Assembly (NCBI GenBank): GCA_902788805.1
Contig: CADALO010000003.1
Span: forward strand, 124,001 to 188,000
Direction of reading: 5' to 3'
DNA from: an uncultured Bacteroidota bacterium
Lineage (GTDB): Bacteria; Bacteroidota; Bacteroidia; Bacteroidales; P3
DNA length: 64,000 nucleotides
This document shows positions 1 to 7,935 of the stretch, piece after piece. Positions within the stretch are counted from its first letter, which is position 1; the number at the start of each line of letters is the position of its first letter. The translations under genes and the position numbers were made by a program. Below the pieces are notes generated by a model. It searched no databases and had not been told where the DNA came from. It saw only the letters and a list, made by a program, of their open reading frames with translations.

Positions 1-216
1 GCTATCCACCCTGCTCAACCTGCAGCCGAGGATGTGGAATTCCAGGATTCGGAGGTGGTTGAGAACGACGGTGTGGCTCTGTTCGAACGCGAGAAGGCTG
101 CCATAGTGAGGGCTTTGGACCGCCATCGCGGTCGCCGCCGCCCGGCAGCAGCCGATCTTGGCATCTCGGAACGTACCCTTTACAGAAAAATTAAAGAATA
201 CGGTATCGAATATTAA
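1..216 (+). CDS. Sigma-54-dependent (NtrC-type) response regulator, C-terminal fragment
   Basis: The open frame enters from the left edge (codons from base 1) and ends at the TAA at 214-216, leaving 71 residues. The last 40 residues form a Fis-type helix-turn-helix: an alpha-helix ending near AIVRALDRHRG, then AAADLGISERTLYRKIKEYG, the recognition helix of the HTH_8 domain that closes NtrC-family activators. The AAA+ and receiver parts would lie upstream, outside the window. The family activates sigma-54 promoters, usually in two-component systems. The GTG at 34 is not a likely start because the frame is open to the edge. A stand-alone Fis-like protein is possible but less likely. Confidence 0.8.
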   Translation, partial: AIHPAQPAAEDVEFQDSEVVENDGVALFEREKAAIVRALDRHRGRRRPAAADLGISERTLYRKIKEYGIEY

Positions 217-226
217 AGATTTTTTG

Positions 227-234
227 TATTTTTG
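227..234 (+). promoter_or_regulatory. Bacteroidota -7 element (TATTTTTG) upstream of aroA
   Basis: TATTTTTG matches the TAnnTTTG -7 consensus of the Bacteroidota primary sigma factor and lies about 97 bases before the aroA start. No convincing TTTG -33 box sits 19-21 bases upstream, so it is a half-supported promoter. Confidence 0.4.
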
Positions 235-330
235 CAAATCGTTTGTACAAATGTGTGACACTTCAGACATTTGACATTGAGTGAGATATAATTGTTTTGG
301 AACATTAATGCACTTTGGAAATCATAGGAT

Positions 331-1548
331 ATGGAATTAGATACAATACAAATAACACTGCCTTCGTCTAAGAGCTTGTCGAACCGCTGGCTGGTGCTGG
401 ACTATATGTCTCGCACGGGCATCAAAATCAAGAACCTGTCTACGTCCAACGACACACAGCAACTGGGTCGCCTCCTGCACCAGTTAAAAGCTGGACGGCG
501 CCACAACTTCGATTGCCGCGATGCCGCTACGGTAGCTCGGTTTATGATGGCTCTCCTTGCTATTACGCCTGGCAATCACACGCTTACGGGCTCTGAGCAA
601 CTGTGCCGTCGTCCGATGGGACAGCTGATTGACGCTTTGCGCGCTGCCGGCTGCAATGTGGAGTGCACCGGCGAAGAAGGTTTTCTGCCTGTCAAGATAG
701 AGGGCGTTGTCCCTATGGCCAAGCGTATTGTAATCGACTGCTCGATATCAAGCCAGTATGCGTCGGCTCTGCTGATGGCGTCGGCTACTATGCCGCAAGG
801 CGGTATGGTGGAGCTGGCCGGAGCACCGGTATCGGAGCCTTACATCGATATGACTCTGAAGGTTATGGAGCAGGCTAAAGTGCAGTGGTGTCTGAAGGGC
901 AATCCGCCTACGTATCATATCGAACATTCTATTCCGCAGTGCGATGTGGTGTCGATTGAAAAGGACTGGTCGTCGGCTTCCTATTTCTTCGAGGCTGTGT
1001 CGTTGTTGCCCGATGTCCCTGTCCGTTTGCCAGGTTTGGCTCGCGAGAGTCTGCAGGGCGATCAGGTGGTTCGCGATATCTATTCCCGTTTGGGATTGAT
1101 GGTTAACCAACTGGAACAGTCGGTGGAACTGAGGCGTGAAAAGAAGATGGCCACCAACTTTGAGTGGGATTTCACCAACACTCCCGACCTCGTTCCGGCT
1201 GTGGCTGTCACGTGTGCCGCTTTAGGTATCGAGGCTCGTCTGACCGGCGTAGATACGTTGCGCTACAAGGAAAGCAACCGCTTGGAGAGCATCTCGTCTG
1301 AGCTGGCTAAACTGGGTCGCCAGATTAAAGTCGAAGACGGTGTTATGCTGATTCCTGCCGGTGAGCCGTTTACGAAGGATAATATGCCTGTCAAGGAGAC
1401 TATCGATGCCCACGGCGACCACCGTATCGCTATGGCTTTCGGCGTCCTGAAGGTTATCAACCCTGCGCTGACTGTGGATACCCCCGAGGTCGTGGCCAAA
1501 TCGTTCCCCGACTTCTGGAAGATGCTCGACAGGTTAATGAATCTTTAA
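331..1548 (+). CDS. aroA: 3-phosphoshikimate 1-carboxyvinyltransferase (EPSP synthase)
   Basis: Cytosolic enzyme of the shikimate pathway; it transfers the enolpyruvyl group of PEP to shikimate 3-phosphate. The 405 residues are a little shorter than the usual 420-440. Visible motifs: the substrate-binding LPSSKSLSNRW near residues 10-20, RDAATVARFMM around 63-73 (equivalent of the NAGTxxR loop, here altered), YKESNRLESI near 312, and DAHGDHRIAMAFGV near 362-375. The gene stands alone: the regulator fragment is 114 bases upstream and the next gene is convergent. The start at 331 gives the normal N-terminus just before the first strand. Confidence 0.95.
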   Translation: MELDTIQITLPSSKSLSNRWLVLDYMSRTGIKIKNLSTSNDTQQLGRLLHQLKAGRRHNFDCRDAATVARFMMALLAITPGNHTLTGSEQLCRRPMGQLIDALRAAGCNVECTGEEGFLPVKIEGVVPMAKRIVIDCSISSQYASALLMASATMPQGGMVELAGAPVSEPYIDMTLKVMEQAKVQWCLKGNPPTYHIEHSIPQCDVVSIEKDWSSASYFFEAVSLLPDVPVRLPGLARESLQGDQVVRDIYSRLGLMVNQLEQSVELRREKKMATNFEWDFTNTPDLVPAVAVTCAALGIEARLTGVDTLRYKESNRLESISSELAKLGRQIKVEDGVMLIPAGEPFTKDNMPVKETIDAHGDHRIAMAFGVLKVINPALTVDTPEVVAKSFPDFWKMLDRLMNL

Positions 1549-1552
1549 GGAA

Positions 1553-1690
1553 AACAAAAAGGGGCTTCGGAAGGCTTTGAGCTGTGCTTATGCGGAGTGC
1601 AGCATCTCAGGTTGTAACTCTTCTGAAGTCCCGGCGTTTCTTTTCAGGTCTTTGCCCGAAAGGAACCGAGGTCCCCTTTTTGACAAAATA
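1553..1690 (-). ncRNA. Probable conserved structured RNA (unidentified; 6S-like candidate)
   Basis: Between convergent aroA and miaA. The ends pair perfectly: AAAAAGGGG at 1556-1564 with CCCCTTTTT at 1673-1681, and the stem continues as CTTCGG (1565-1570) with CCGAGG (1666-1671) across one bulged T, about 15 bp in all. Inside are a hairpin CTGTGC/GTGCAG (about 1582-1605) and a second helix TCTGAAG with TTTCAGG (about 1622-1647). Both strands end in a T run. The minus strand is preferred because a TTTG-N18-TAttgTTTG-like promoter overlaps the end of miaA. From memory only, spurious short peptides with this minus-strand translation occur in Bacteroidales annotations, suggesting a conserved RNA. 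A bidirectional terminator alone would not need the inner helices. Confidence 0.45.
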
Positions 1691-1708
1691 ACAAACAATA
1701 GGTTAGTA

Positions 1709-2602
1709 CTACAACTTGCAAAAAACTTGCAATATTTCGTCAATTTTTTTTCTGTCCACCCATTTTATCTCGTCGTAGCGTTTCAGCCAGGTCAGCTGTT
1801 TCTTTGCGTATTGCCACGTATGGTTCTTGATGTTCGTGGTGGCTTGGCCTATAGTGCATCGGCCGTCGAGATATTCAAAAACCTCTTTGTAGCCTACGGT
1901 GTTAAGGGTGTTGAGTGAACGGAAAGGGAGCAGCGAGCGGACTTCCTTGAGAAGCCCTTGTCCCATCATCATATCCACGCGACGGTAGATTCGTTCCTTG
2001 AGCTCGGTGCGTTCGCATTGGAGCCCGATTTTGACTATGTCGAAAGGTCTCTGCGGCAGTTTTTTGCCGATAAGCGAGCTGTAAGGCTGTCCGGACGTGT
2101 AGATGGTCTCGAGGGCCCTCTGTATGCGCATCGGGTTTTGTCGGTCGACTATGGCGTAGTATTCGGGGTCAAGTCGCTGCAATTCGCCAAGCAGCTCGTC
2201 GAGATGGCCATTGGCAATCTTTTGGCTCAGCTCGGCGCGCAGCTCGGGTGTTGGGTCGGGCAGGAGATTGATGCCGTTGCACAAGGCGTCGACATATAGC
2301 CCTGAACCTCCGACAGCGACAGCGGTATCGTGTGATTCAAATATTGTGCCGAGCGTATTCAGCGCATCGTGCTCGTAGTCAAAGGCATTGTAAGGCTCCG
2401 TTACCGAGCGGCAGGCGATGAAATGATGCTTCGCTGCCGCGAGCTCCTCGGGCGATGGCCGCGCCACGCCAATGTCAAGTTCCTTATAGAACTGCCTTGA
2501 GTCGCAAGAAACTATCTCGGTCTGCAATTGCCTTGCGACTTCGATAGCGGCGACGGTCTTGCCAATAGCCGTGGGTCCTACTATGACTATCAGGCGTTTC
2601 AT
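1709..2602 (-). CDS. miaA: tRNA dimethylallyltransferase
   Basis: Adds a dimethylallyl group from DMAPP to the N6 of A37 in tRNAs that read codons starting with U. The 297 residues match the family length. Walker A-like GPTAIGKT is at residues 9-16, the DSRQFYKELDIGVARPS segment that shapes the tRNA and DMAPP site follows near 34, and SGLYVDAL is near 100. The start overlaps the stop of the upstream nucleotidyltransferase gene by 4 bases, so the two tRNA-modifying genes are translationally coupled. Confidence 0.95.
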   Translation of the reverse strand: MKRLIVIVGPTAIGKTVAAIEVARQLQTEIVSCDSRQFYKELDIGVARPSPEELAAAKHHFIACRSVTEPYNAFDYEHDALNTLGTIFESHDTAVAVGGSGLYVDALCNGINLLPDPTPELRAELSQKIANGHLDELLGELQRLDPEYYAIVDRQNPMRIQRALETIYTSGQPYSSLIGKKLPQRPFDIVKIGLQCERTELKERIYRRVDMMMGQGLLKEVRSLLPFRSLNTLNTVGYKEVFEYLDGRCTIGQATTNIKNHTWQYAKKQLTWLKRYDEIKWVDRKKIDEILQVFCKL

Positions 2603-4017
2603 ACCTGCTTGAGTCCCAGTTTCTCGCCCATCTCAAGCATCATCTTCCAGGCGGCTTCGCGCTCGTTCGGGATGACGCCGTCGAGAATGGCGTCCTTGAT
2701 GGCATCCTTGATGACGCCTATCTCGTGGCAGGGTTTGAGGCCGAAGGTCTCCATAATGTCAATGCCGCTCACGGGAGGCTGGAAGTTGCGTATGCGGTCC
2801 TTCTCTTCGAGCTCTACAAGTTTCTGTCGTACAAGCTGGTAGTTCTTGCGGAAACGCTCTTTCTTCTCTTCTTTTTTCGAGGTGATGTCAGCCTCGCACA
2901 GCAGCATCAAGTCGTCGATGTCGTCGCCTGCCTCGAACAGCAACCGTCGCACAGCCGAATCTGTCACCACGTCTTCCGAGATGACTATGGGCCTCAGGTG
3001 CAGCAGCACCAGCTTCTCCACGTACTTCATCTTTGCGTCGAGCGGAAGGCGCATTCGTTTGAATATGCGCTTGACCATCTGTGCCCCTTTCGCCTCGTGG
3101 CCGTGGAACGTCCAGCCCTGCCTCTCGTCGTAACGCTTGGTTGCTGGCTTGCCGATGTCGTGCAGCAATGCTGCCCAGCGCAGCCACAGGTCGTTGCTCT
3201 TCTCTGCCACATTGTCAACGACTTCCAGCGTGTGATAGAAGTTATCCTTATGGCTGCGGCCATCGATGGTTTCCACACCTTTAAGCCTTGAGAACTCAGG
3301 GAAGAATATCTGCATAAGGCCTGATTTCTGCAGCAGTTTCAGCCCCACCGACGGACGTGGTGAGAGCAGTATCTTGTTCAGTTCGGAAGTGATGCGCTCC
3401 TGCGATATGATTTTGAGCCGTTCGGCATTGTCGCAGATAGCTTGGAAACAGCGCTCCTCAATGGTGAAGTTCAGTTGCGAGGCGAATCTTACAGCGCGCA
3501 TCATACGCAGCGGGTCGTCCGAGAAAGTGATGCTTGGCTCGAGCGGAGTGCGTAGTATTCCGTCGTTAAGGTCGCGGATACCTCCAAAGGGGTCCACCAG
3601 TTCGCCGAAACGGTCGGCATTCAGGCACACGGCCATCGCATTGATGGTGAAGTCGCGACGGTTCTGGTCGTCCTCCAGCGTGCCGTCCTCAACGATGGGT
3701 TTGCGGCTGTCGTGGCTGTACGACTCGCGGCGTGCGCCGACAAACTCCAGTTCCCAGTCGGTACCGTCGGCGGTGTAGTGTATCTGTGCCGTCCCGAAGT
3801 TGCGGTAGACGTGTACCTCGGTATGCGGCCCTATGCGTTTGGCCACCTCCTCGGCAAGCGATATGCCGCTGCCCACACACACCACGTCGATGTCCGAGCA
3901 GGGGCGCTGCAGGAAATAGTCGCGCACCACGCCGCCCACGGCATAGGTCTCAAGACCCATACCGTCGGCCACCTCGCCAATCAGTTTATATATCGGTTGC
4001 TCGAAAAAAACGTCCAT
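2599..4017 (-). CDS. cca: CCA-adding tRNA nucleotidyltransferase / poly(A) polymerase family with HD domain
   Basis: Class II nucleotidyltransferase of 472 residues. The head domain has the GGVVRDYFL flexible loop (about residue 28-36) and the metal-binding SDIDVV just after; RRDFTINAMA is near 120-130. The C-terminal half holds an HD phosphohydrolase domain with HTLEVVDNV and WAALLHDIGKPAT (about 262-292). This layout fits Bacteroidota CCA-adding enzymes, which repair or build the 3' CCA of tRNA; the encoded tRNA-Met here already has CCA. Poly(A) polymerase activity cannot be excluded. It heads a two-gene unit with miaA; the MORN lipoprotein gene ends 2 bases upstream of its start codon. Confidence 0.88.
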   Translation of the reverse strand: MDVFFEQPIYKLIGEVADGMGLETYAVGGVVRDYFLQRPCSDIDVVCVGSGISLAEEVAKRIGPHTEVHVYRNFGTAQIHYTADGTDWELEFVGARRESYSHDSRKPIVEDGTLEDDQNRRDFTINAMAVCLNADRFGELVDPFGGIRDLNDGILRTPLEPSITFSDDPLRMMRAVRFASQLNFTIEERCFQAICDNAERLKIISQERITSELNKILLSPRPSVGLKLLQKSGLMQIFFPEFSRLKGVETIDGRSHKDNFYHTLEVVDNVAEKSNDLWLRWAALLHDIGKPATKRYDERQGWTFHGHEAKGAQMVKRIFKRMRLPLDAKMKYVEKLVLLHLRPIVISEDVVTDSAVRRLLFEAGDDIDDLMLLCEADITSKKEEKKERFRKNYQLVRQKLVELEEKDRIRNFQPPVSGIDIMETFGLKPCHEIGVIKDAIKDAILDGVIPNEREAAWKMMLEMGEKLGLKQV

Positions 4018-4019
4018 TG

Positions 4020-4733
4020 TTAGTGAGTGTCAAAGTCTTTGGTTCCTGCCAGATTGCCGGCTTCGTCGTAGAACTCCCAGATGTTGGCGCGCTGTCCGTT
4101 GATGTAGAACCCTCTGAAGTAGGGCACACCGTTGTCGCGATACGAGTTGTAGGCGCCGTTCTCTTTGCCGCCGGCATAGTTGGCCTCGAGCATCTTCTGC
4201 CCGTTGGCATAGAAGAACTCCCAGCGGCCCTCTTTCAGCCCGTTGACCACACGCCCTTTGGTATTGATTGTGTAGTTCTCGTTGAACTGATAGCGCGTCT
4301 CGCTGTTGCCTTTGTAGTATGTCACCGACAGCGGTCGATGGTCGGCGGTGAAGTCAAGCACCGCCATCGAGTCGTACTCTTCGGCAAAGAAGTCCTCGCC
4401 CTTGTCGTTGTAGAACTTCCAGTTGCTGCCCGTCGAGTCGTTCTTGTCGAAGTTGCCCTCTGCGTGCAGGTTGCCGTTCTCATAGTAGAACTTCCAGTCG
4501 CCTGTCGGTCTGTCGCCGTCAAAGTGCTTCTCGTACATCAGTTTGCCGTTCTCGTAGTACATCTTTTCGCCCAGTCGCTCAACCTGCCCGTTCTTGCCGT
4601 CGACGACGATGAACACCAGTTTAGGCGAGCCGTCCTTATAGGTCGAGAAGACCGTCTCATAGGGTCTTCTGCAAGCGCCGAAGAGCATTGCTGCAACGGC
4701 GATGATAGCTATGATGACATTCCTTTTATTCAT
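4020..4733 (-). CDS. MORN-repeat lipoprotein (YwqK-like)
   Basis: 237 residues with a lipoprotein signal: hydrophobic stretch then lipobox LFGAC with Cys21. The mature part is made of repeated MORN-variant units, each with a YENGKL- or YDEAGNL-like turn followed by G-x-W-x-F-Y, for example near residues 60-100 and again toward the C-terminus. Such proteins are attached to a membrane, usually the outer membrane in Bacteroidota; exact roles are unknown. YwqK homologues are sometimes named antitoxins, but nothing here supports a toxin partner. The gene sits between meaB (5 bases upstream) and the nucleotidyltransferase gene (2 bases downstream), so co-transcription is likely. Confidence 0.8.
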   Translation of the reverse strand: MNKRNVIIAIIAVAAMLFGACRRPYETVFSTYKDGSPKLVFIVVDGKNGQVERLGEKMYYENGKLMYEKHFDGDRPTGDWKFYYENGNLHAEGNFDKNDSTGSNWKFYNDKGEDFFAEEYDSMAVLDFTADHRPLSVTYYKGNSETRYQFNENYTINTKGRVVNGLKEGRWEFFYANGQKMLEANYAGGKENGAYNSYRDNGVPYFRGFYINGQRANIWEFYDEAGNLAGTKDFDTH

Positions 4734-4738
4734 AATCT

Positions 4739-5842
4739 TTATTGTTTTTCATTTACAAGTTTCTCGGCAGCGGCGTAGGCGCTGACCTTGTTATCCAATA
4801 TGTCCTTGCGCACCTGCTCAAGTCTTTCCTCCATTCCCGGTGCGTTGTAGAAGCGGTCTTTCAGCGTGTTCTCGATGGTCTCGTCCAGAATGCGCAGGTT
4901 CTGCTCTTGGCGTTTCTGGTAGAAGTAGCCGTTCTTTTTGGTGAAGGCCACATATTCAAGCACATTGTTCCATATCTCCTGAAGTCCCAGCTTGCTGTAG
5001 GCCGAGCAGAGCACCACCGGCACCGTCCAGCCCGAGTCGGGCATCGGGAAGAGATGCAGCGCGTTGCGGAACTGCTGCGCTGCAAGTTTCGATTTGTCTA
5101 TGTCGATGTCGCTCTTGTTGATGGCTATCATATCGGCCATCTCCATAATGCCGCGCTTTATGCCCTGCAGCTCGTCGCCCGTGTTGGCCAGTTGCAGCAG
5201 CAGGAAGAAGTCGACCATCGAATGCGCCGCCACCTCCGACTGGCCCACGCCAACGGTCTCAACAATGACGGTGTCGAAGCCTGCCGCCTCGCACAGGATG
5301 ATGATTTCGCGTGTCTTGCGGGCCACGCCACCCAGCGAGCCTGCCGACGGCGAAGGACGAATGAAGGCGTTGGGGTCGGTCGAAAGCTCCTCCATACGCG
5401 TCTTGTCGCCCAGGATGCTTCCCTTCGAGCGCTCGCTGCTCGGGTCGATGGCCAGCACAGCCACCTTGTGGTTCAATGCCGTAAGCATCTTGCCCAGAGC
5501 CTCGATTGTGGTGCTTTTGCCTGCGCCAGGAACACCGGTGATGCCCAGCCTTACCGACTTGCCCGAATGGGGCAGGCATTGTTCTATCACCTGCTGGGCC
5601 CTGGCGCGATGGTCGAAACGCGAGCTCTCCACCAGCGTGATGGCGCGTGACAGCATTACACGGTCGCCGTGCAGTATGCCGTCCACCATCTCCTCGACCG
5701 AGGGCTCCTGGCGCTTTTTCTGACGCATCTTTTCGAGGTAAAAATTGCTGATTTGCTCCGGCTGTTTCACCCCTTCAACCACGTTCAGCGCACTGTCGTA
5801 TTCAAAATTTGAATATGTTTTCTTATCCTGTTCGTCCATCAT
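4739..5842 (-). CDS. meaB: Methylmalonyl-CoA mutase-associated GTPase MeaB
   Basis: G3E-family GTPase of 367 residues that protects and reloads B12-dependent methylmalonyl-CoA mutase. Walker A GVPGAGKST is at residues 103-111; AIDPSSERSKGSILGDKTRM follows near 135-155, then ETVGVGQSE (switch region) and the guanine-specificity motif NKSD. The mutase genes are not in the window. The protein implies a succinate-methylmalonyl-CoA route, commonly propionate formation in gut Bacteroidales. A TATCTTTG -7 box lies on the minus strand at 5896-5903. The related acyl-CoA ArgK/LAO ATPase naming refers to the same family. Confidence 0.93.
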   Translation of the reverse strand: MMDEQDKKTYSNFEYDSALNVVEGVKQPEQISNFYLEKMRQKKRQEPSVEEMVDGILHGDRVMLSRAITLVESSRFDHRARAQQVIEQCLPHSGKSVRLGITGVPGAGKSTTIEALGKMLTALNHKVAVLAIDPSSERSKGSILGDKTRMEELSTDPNAFIRPSPSAGSLGGVARKTREIIILCEAAGFDTVIVETVGVGQSEVAAHSMVDFFLLLQLANTGDELQGIKRGIMEMADMIAINKSDIDIDKSKLAAQQFRNALHLFPMPDSGWTVPVVLCSAYSKLGLQEIWNNVLEYVAFTKKNGYFYQKRQEQNLRILDETIENTLKDRFYNAPGMEERLEQVRKDILDNKVSAYAAAEKLVNEKQ

Positions 5843-5895
5843 AGCGCATTGACATTTAAACTGTTGTGTGGATATTGACTATCAGTATCCGACTA

Positions 5896-5903
5896 CAAAG
5901 ATA
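5896..5903 (-). promoter_or_regulatory. -7 element for meaB
   Basis: The minus strand reads TATCTTTG, a full match to TAnnTTTG, about 54 bases before the meaB start. No clear -33 box is seen. It lies back to back with the tRNA promoter. Confidence 0.5.
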
Positions 5904-5922
5904 AGATATTTTTGAAAAAAAT

Positions 5923-5953
5923 TTTGTCACGTATCAAAAAATGTGTACTTTTG
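5923..5953 (+). promoter_or_regulatory. Promoter of tRNA-Met (TTTG-N19-TACTTTTG)
   Basis: TTTG at 5923-5926, a 19-base spacer, then TACTTTTG at 5946-5953: an exact match to the Bacteroidota primary promoter. The tRNA begins 13 bases after the -7 box. Confidence 0.85.
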
Positions 5954-5966
5954 CACCCGATTTCGC

Positions 5967-6043
5967 GGCGGGGTAGCTCAGTAGGTTAGAGCGTCGGATT
6001 CATAACCCGGAGGTCACGAGTTCAATTCTCGTCCCCGCTACCA
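5967..6043 (+). tRNA. tRNA-Met (anticodon CAT), elongator type
   Basis: A full cloverleaf: acceptor stem GGCGGGG (5967-5973) pairs with CCCCGCT (6033-6039), opening with a G-U pair; U8A9; D-arm GCTC...GAGC; anticodon loop TTCATAA with CAT; T-arm ACGAG-TTCAATT-CTCGT; discriminator A and an encoded CCA at 6041-6043. The paired first position and the absence of the GGG/CCC anticodon stem argue against initiator tRNA. A lysidine-modified tRNA-Ile2 also carries CAT and cannot be fully excluded, but the body resembles Bacteroidales elongator tRNA-Met. Confidence 0.95.
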
Positions 6044-6044
6044 C

Positions 6045-6070
6045 AAGGGTCTCAATCGGGACCCTTTTTT
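6045..6070 (+). terminator. Intrinsic terminator after tRNA-Met
   Basis: AAGGGTC (6045-6051) pairs with GACCCTT (6060-6066) around an 8-base loop, followed by a T run to 6070. It ends the tRNA transcript 8 bases before the hemW start codon, so hemW has almost no leader independent of this hairpin. Confidence 0.85.
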
Positions 6071-6078
6071 CATACGGT

Positions 6079-7203
6079 ATGCTATACATCCACATCCCAT
6101 ATTGCCATCACAAATGCACCTACTGCGCCTTCTATTCCGTGGCTCGCGGCAGGAATGTAGAGGAATATGTCGCGGCTCTGTGCCTTGAGCTGGCCGGGCG
6201 ACGCTGCGACCACCCGCTGCGCACCGTCTACATCGGTGGCGGCACCCCGACGGTTTTGACAATAAGGCAGTTGGAAAGGATTGTGGACACGATACGCGCC
6301 AACTACGACCTGTCGCAGCTCGAAGAGGCCACCATCGAGGCCAACCCTGAAAACCTTACGCCTCAGTATCTTGAAGGCCTCGCAGCAATGCGGTTCTTCA
6401 ACCGGCTCAGCATCGGCATACAGTCGTTCGACGACGGTGAACTGAAGATGCTCAACCGCGTGCACGACAGCCGTCAGGCCTGCGATGCTATACGCAACGC
6501 CGCTGCCGCCGGCTTCGACAATCTGTCGGTCGACCTCATTATGGGCCTTCCCCGTCCGCACAGCGTAGGTCTGCAGCTCAGTCTCGACCGCCTTTCAAGC
6601 CTGTTGCCGCTTGGTGCTGTCAAGCACCTGTCGTGCTACGAGCTCACGGTGGAGCAAGGCACGATGCTCGACCGCCAGCTGAAAACAGGACGTCTGAGTA
6701 TGCCTGAGGATGACGAGGTGACGGAGCAATATGCCGCTCTTCAGGAGTGGTGCCGCGCGAACGGCTTTGAGCAGTATGAGGTGTCCAACTTCTGCCGCCC
6801 GGGATGGCACTCGCGCCACAACAGCCGCTACTGGAACCGCACGCCTTACACGGGCGTTGGCGCTGCTGCCCACTCGTTCGACGGCACGCGCCGCCGCTGG
6901 AACGTTGCCGATGCCGCGCGCTACATCGACGGCGCCAATGCTGGAAAGATTCCCTTCGAAGAGGAGACCCTGACGCGGGCCGACGCCTGCAACGAATACA
7001 TTATGACCGCCTTGCGCACGGCAAAAGGCATTGAACGGCAGATGCTGGCCTCGCTTGCGCCTCAAGGCTCGGAGGCGGCATTAAGCAAAGGACTGGCACG
7101 CTTTGTCGGTGCCGGCCTCCTCATTGAGAGCGGCACGCACTATACCACCACACCCGAAGGACTGCTTCAGGCCGACGGCATTGCCGCATCGCTTTTTGTT
7201 TAG
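6079..7203 (+). CDS. hemW: Radical SAM heme chaperone HemW
   Basis: 374 residues, the usual HemW length. The radical SAM cysteines are C9, C13 and C16 (YCHHKCTYC), spaced CxxxCxxC; GGGTPTVL near residue 55 and ANPENLTP near 93 follow. The family resembles oxygen-independent coproporphyrinogen oxidase but lacks its extra N-terminal residues; HemW inserts heme into proteins. A short N-terminus directly before the cysteine motif separates it from HemN. It lies just after the tRNA terminator and ends 9 bases from the convergent flavodoxin gene. Confidence 0.92.
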   Translation: MLYIHIPYCHHKCTYCAFYSVARGRNVEEYVAALCLELAGRRCDHPLRTVYIGGGTPTVLTIRQLERIVDTIRANYDLSQLEEATIEANPENLTPQYLEGLAAMRFFNRLSIGIQSFDDGELKMLNRVHDSRQACDAIRNAAAAGFDNLSVDLIMGLPRPHSVGLQLSLDRLSSLLPLGAVKHLSCYELTVEQGTMLDRQLKTGRLSMPEDDEVTEQYAALQEWCRANGFEQYEVSNFCRPGWHSRHNSRYWNRTPYTGVGAAAHSFDGTRRRWNVADAARYIDGANAGKIPFEEETLTRADACNEYIMTALRTAKGIERQMLASLAPQGSEAALSKGLARFVGAGLLIESGTHYTTTPEGLLQADGIAASLFV

Positions 7204-7211
7204 CCAATCGT

Positions 7212-7733
7212 CTATCTGTTCAGCAGCTTGCTTTCGCCCCACTGATACTGCGGGTAGGCCTTCTTGAGGTCGGCTGCCGAGCCTTCCACGCCGCTGCCGC
7301 CGCTGGTGGCGAAAACGCACAGCACCTTGCCACTGAAGTCGTAGCTGTCGATAAAGGTATTGATGATGGTCGGTGCTGTGTACCACCACACGGGGAATCC
7401 AATCCACACCGTGTCGTAGTCGTCCAGATTCTCAAGCTTGCTGCTCACGGCCGGACGCGAGCTTTTGTCCTTCATTTCGAGCGTAGAACGCGATTCCTTG
7501 TCGCGCCAGTCGAGGTCGGCGGCGGTGTAAGGCTGTGCAGGTACAATCTCGAACAGGTCGGCATTCTTCTCTTTGGCGAGTTTCTCGGCGGCGCGCTTGG
7601 TCGTTCCGGTGGCCGAGAAGTAGGCTACAAGTGTCTTTTTCATTTCTTTGTTCTCCTTTGATTTGTTTTGTGCGCAGGCCGTCAGGCTAAGCAGCAGGGC
7701 TGCAGCGCAGATGATTGATGTCAGTTTTCTCAT
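7212..7733 (-). CDS. Flavodoxin family protein, probable lipoprotein
   Basis: 173 residues. The N-terminus is a lipoprotein signal ending LTAC (Cys20). The flavodoxin FMN-phosphate loop YFSATGTTKRAAE is at about residues 38-50, and WIGFPVWWYTAPTIINTFID carries the second FMN loop. Homologues usually begin at the internal MKKTLVAYFS (Met31, base 7643), which would give a 143-residue cytosolic protein. The longer start is supported by the clean signal peptide; a membrane-anchored flavodoxin would act in electron transfer or quinone reduction outside the cytosol. Both starts may be used. Confidence 0.85.
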   Translation of the reverse strand: MRKLTSIICAAALLLSLTACAQNKSKENKEMKKTLVAYFSATGTTKRAAEKLAKEKNADLFEIVPAQPYTAADLDWRDKESRSTLEMKDKSSRPAVSSKLENLDDYDTVWIGFPVWWYTAPTIINTFIDSYDFSGKVLCVFATSGGSGVEGSAADLKKAYPQYQWGESKLLNR

Positions 7734-7800
7734 TGTGAAGAGTATATTTTTGAGCTGTTTTCAAGTGCTTGTAACTGCGTGTCTTATATACACCTCCTTC

Positions 7801-7899
7801 GTTCGTTGTCCAGTTGTTGTCCAGTTGTTGTCCAGTTGTTGTCCAGTCATTGACTGGACAACGACTGGACAACGAGCGGACAACGACTGGACAACGAAC
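7801..7899. repeat. 99-bp palindromic array of an 11-bp word (TTGTCCAGTTG)
   Basis: Four tandem copies of TTGTCCAGTTG-like words on the left arm (7801-7849) and inverted copies on the right arm (7851-7899), centred on base 7850. The arms pair with only a few mismatches. It lies between the end of anmK (minus) and the start of the flavodoxin gene (minus), so a transcript from anmK would carry a very long hairpin. Short open frames across it are artefacts of the repeat. Confidence 0.9.
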
Positions 7900-7935
7900 G
7901 GTGTTGGTACGGTGTTTTCATAGTGGTTTTACGGA

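Noticed and set aside
1577..1918. 113-residue frame beginning in the aroA-miaA gap
   Set aside because: Covers the structured RNA candidate and runs antisense into miaA; no protein motif.
3732..4778. 348-residue open frame on the plus strand
   Set aside because: Antisense to the MORN lipoprotein and nucleotidyltransferase genes; no motif.
5967..6043. Initiator tRNA-fMet
   Set aside because: The first acceptor pair is paired (G-U) and the anticodon stem lacks three G-C pairs.
7801..7899. CRISPR or tandem coding repeat
   Set aside because: No unique spacers, and the frames across it (7648-7923, 7687-7872) are just repeat translations.
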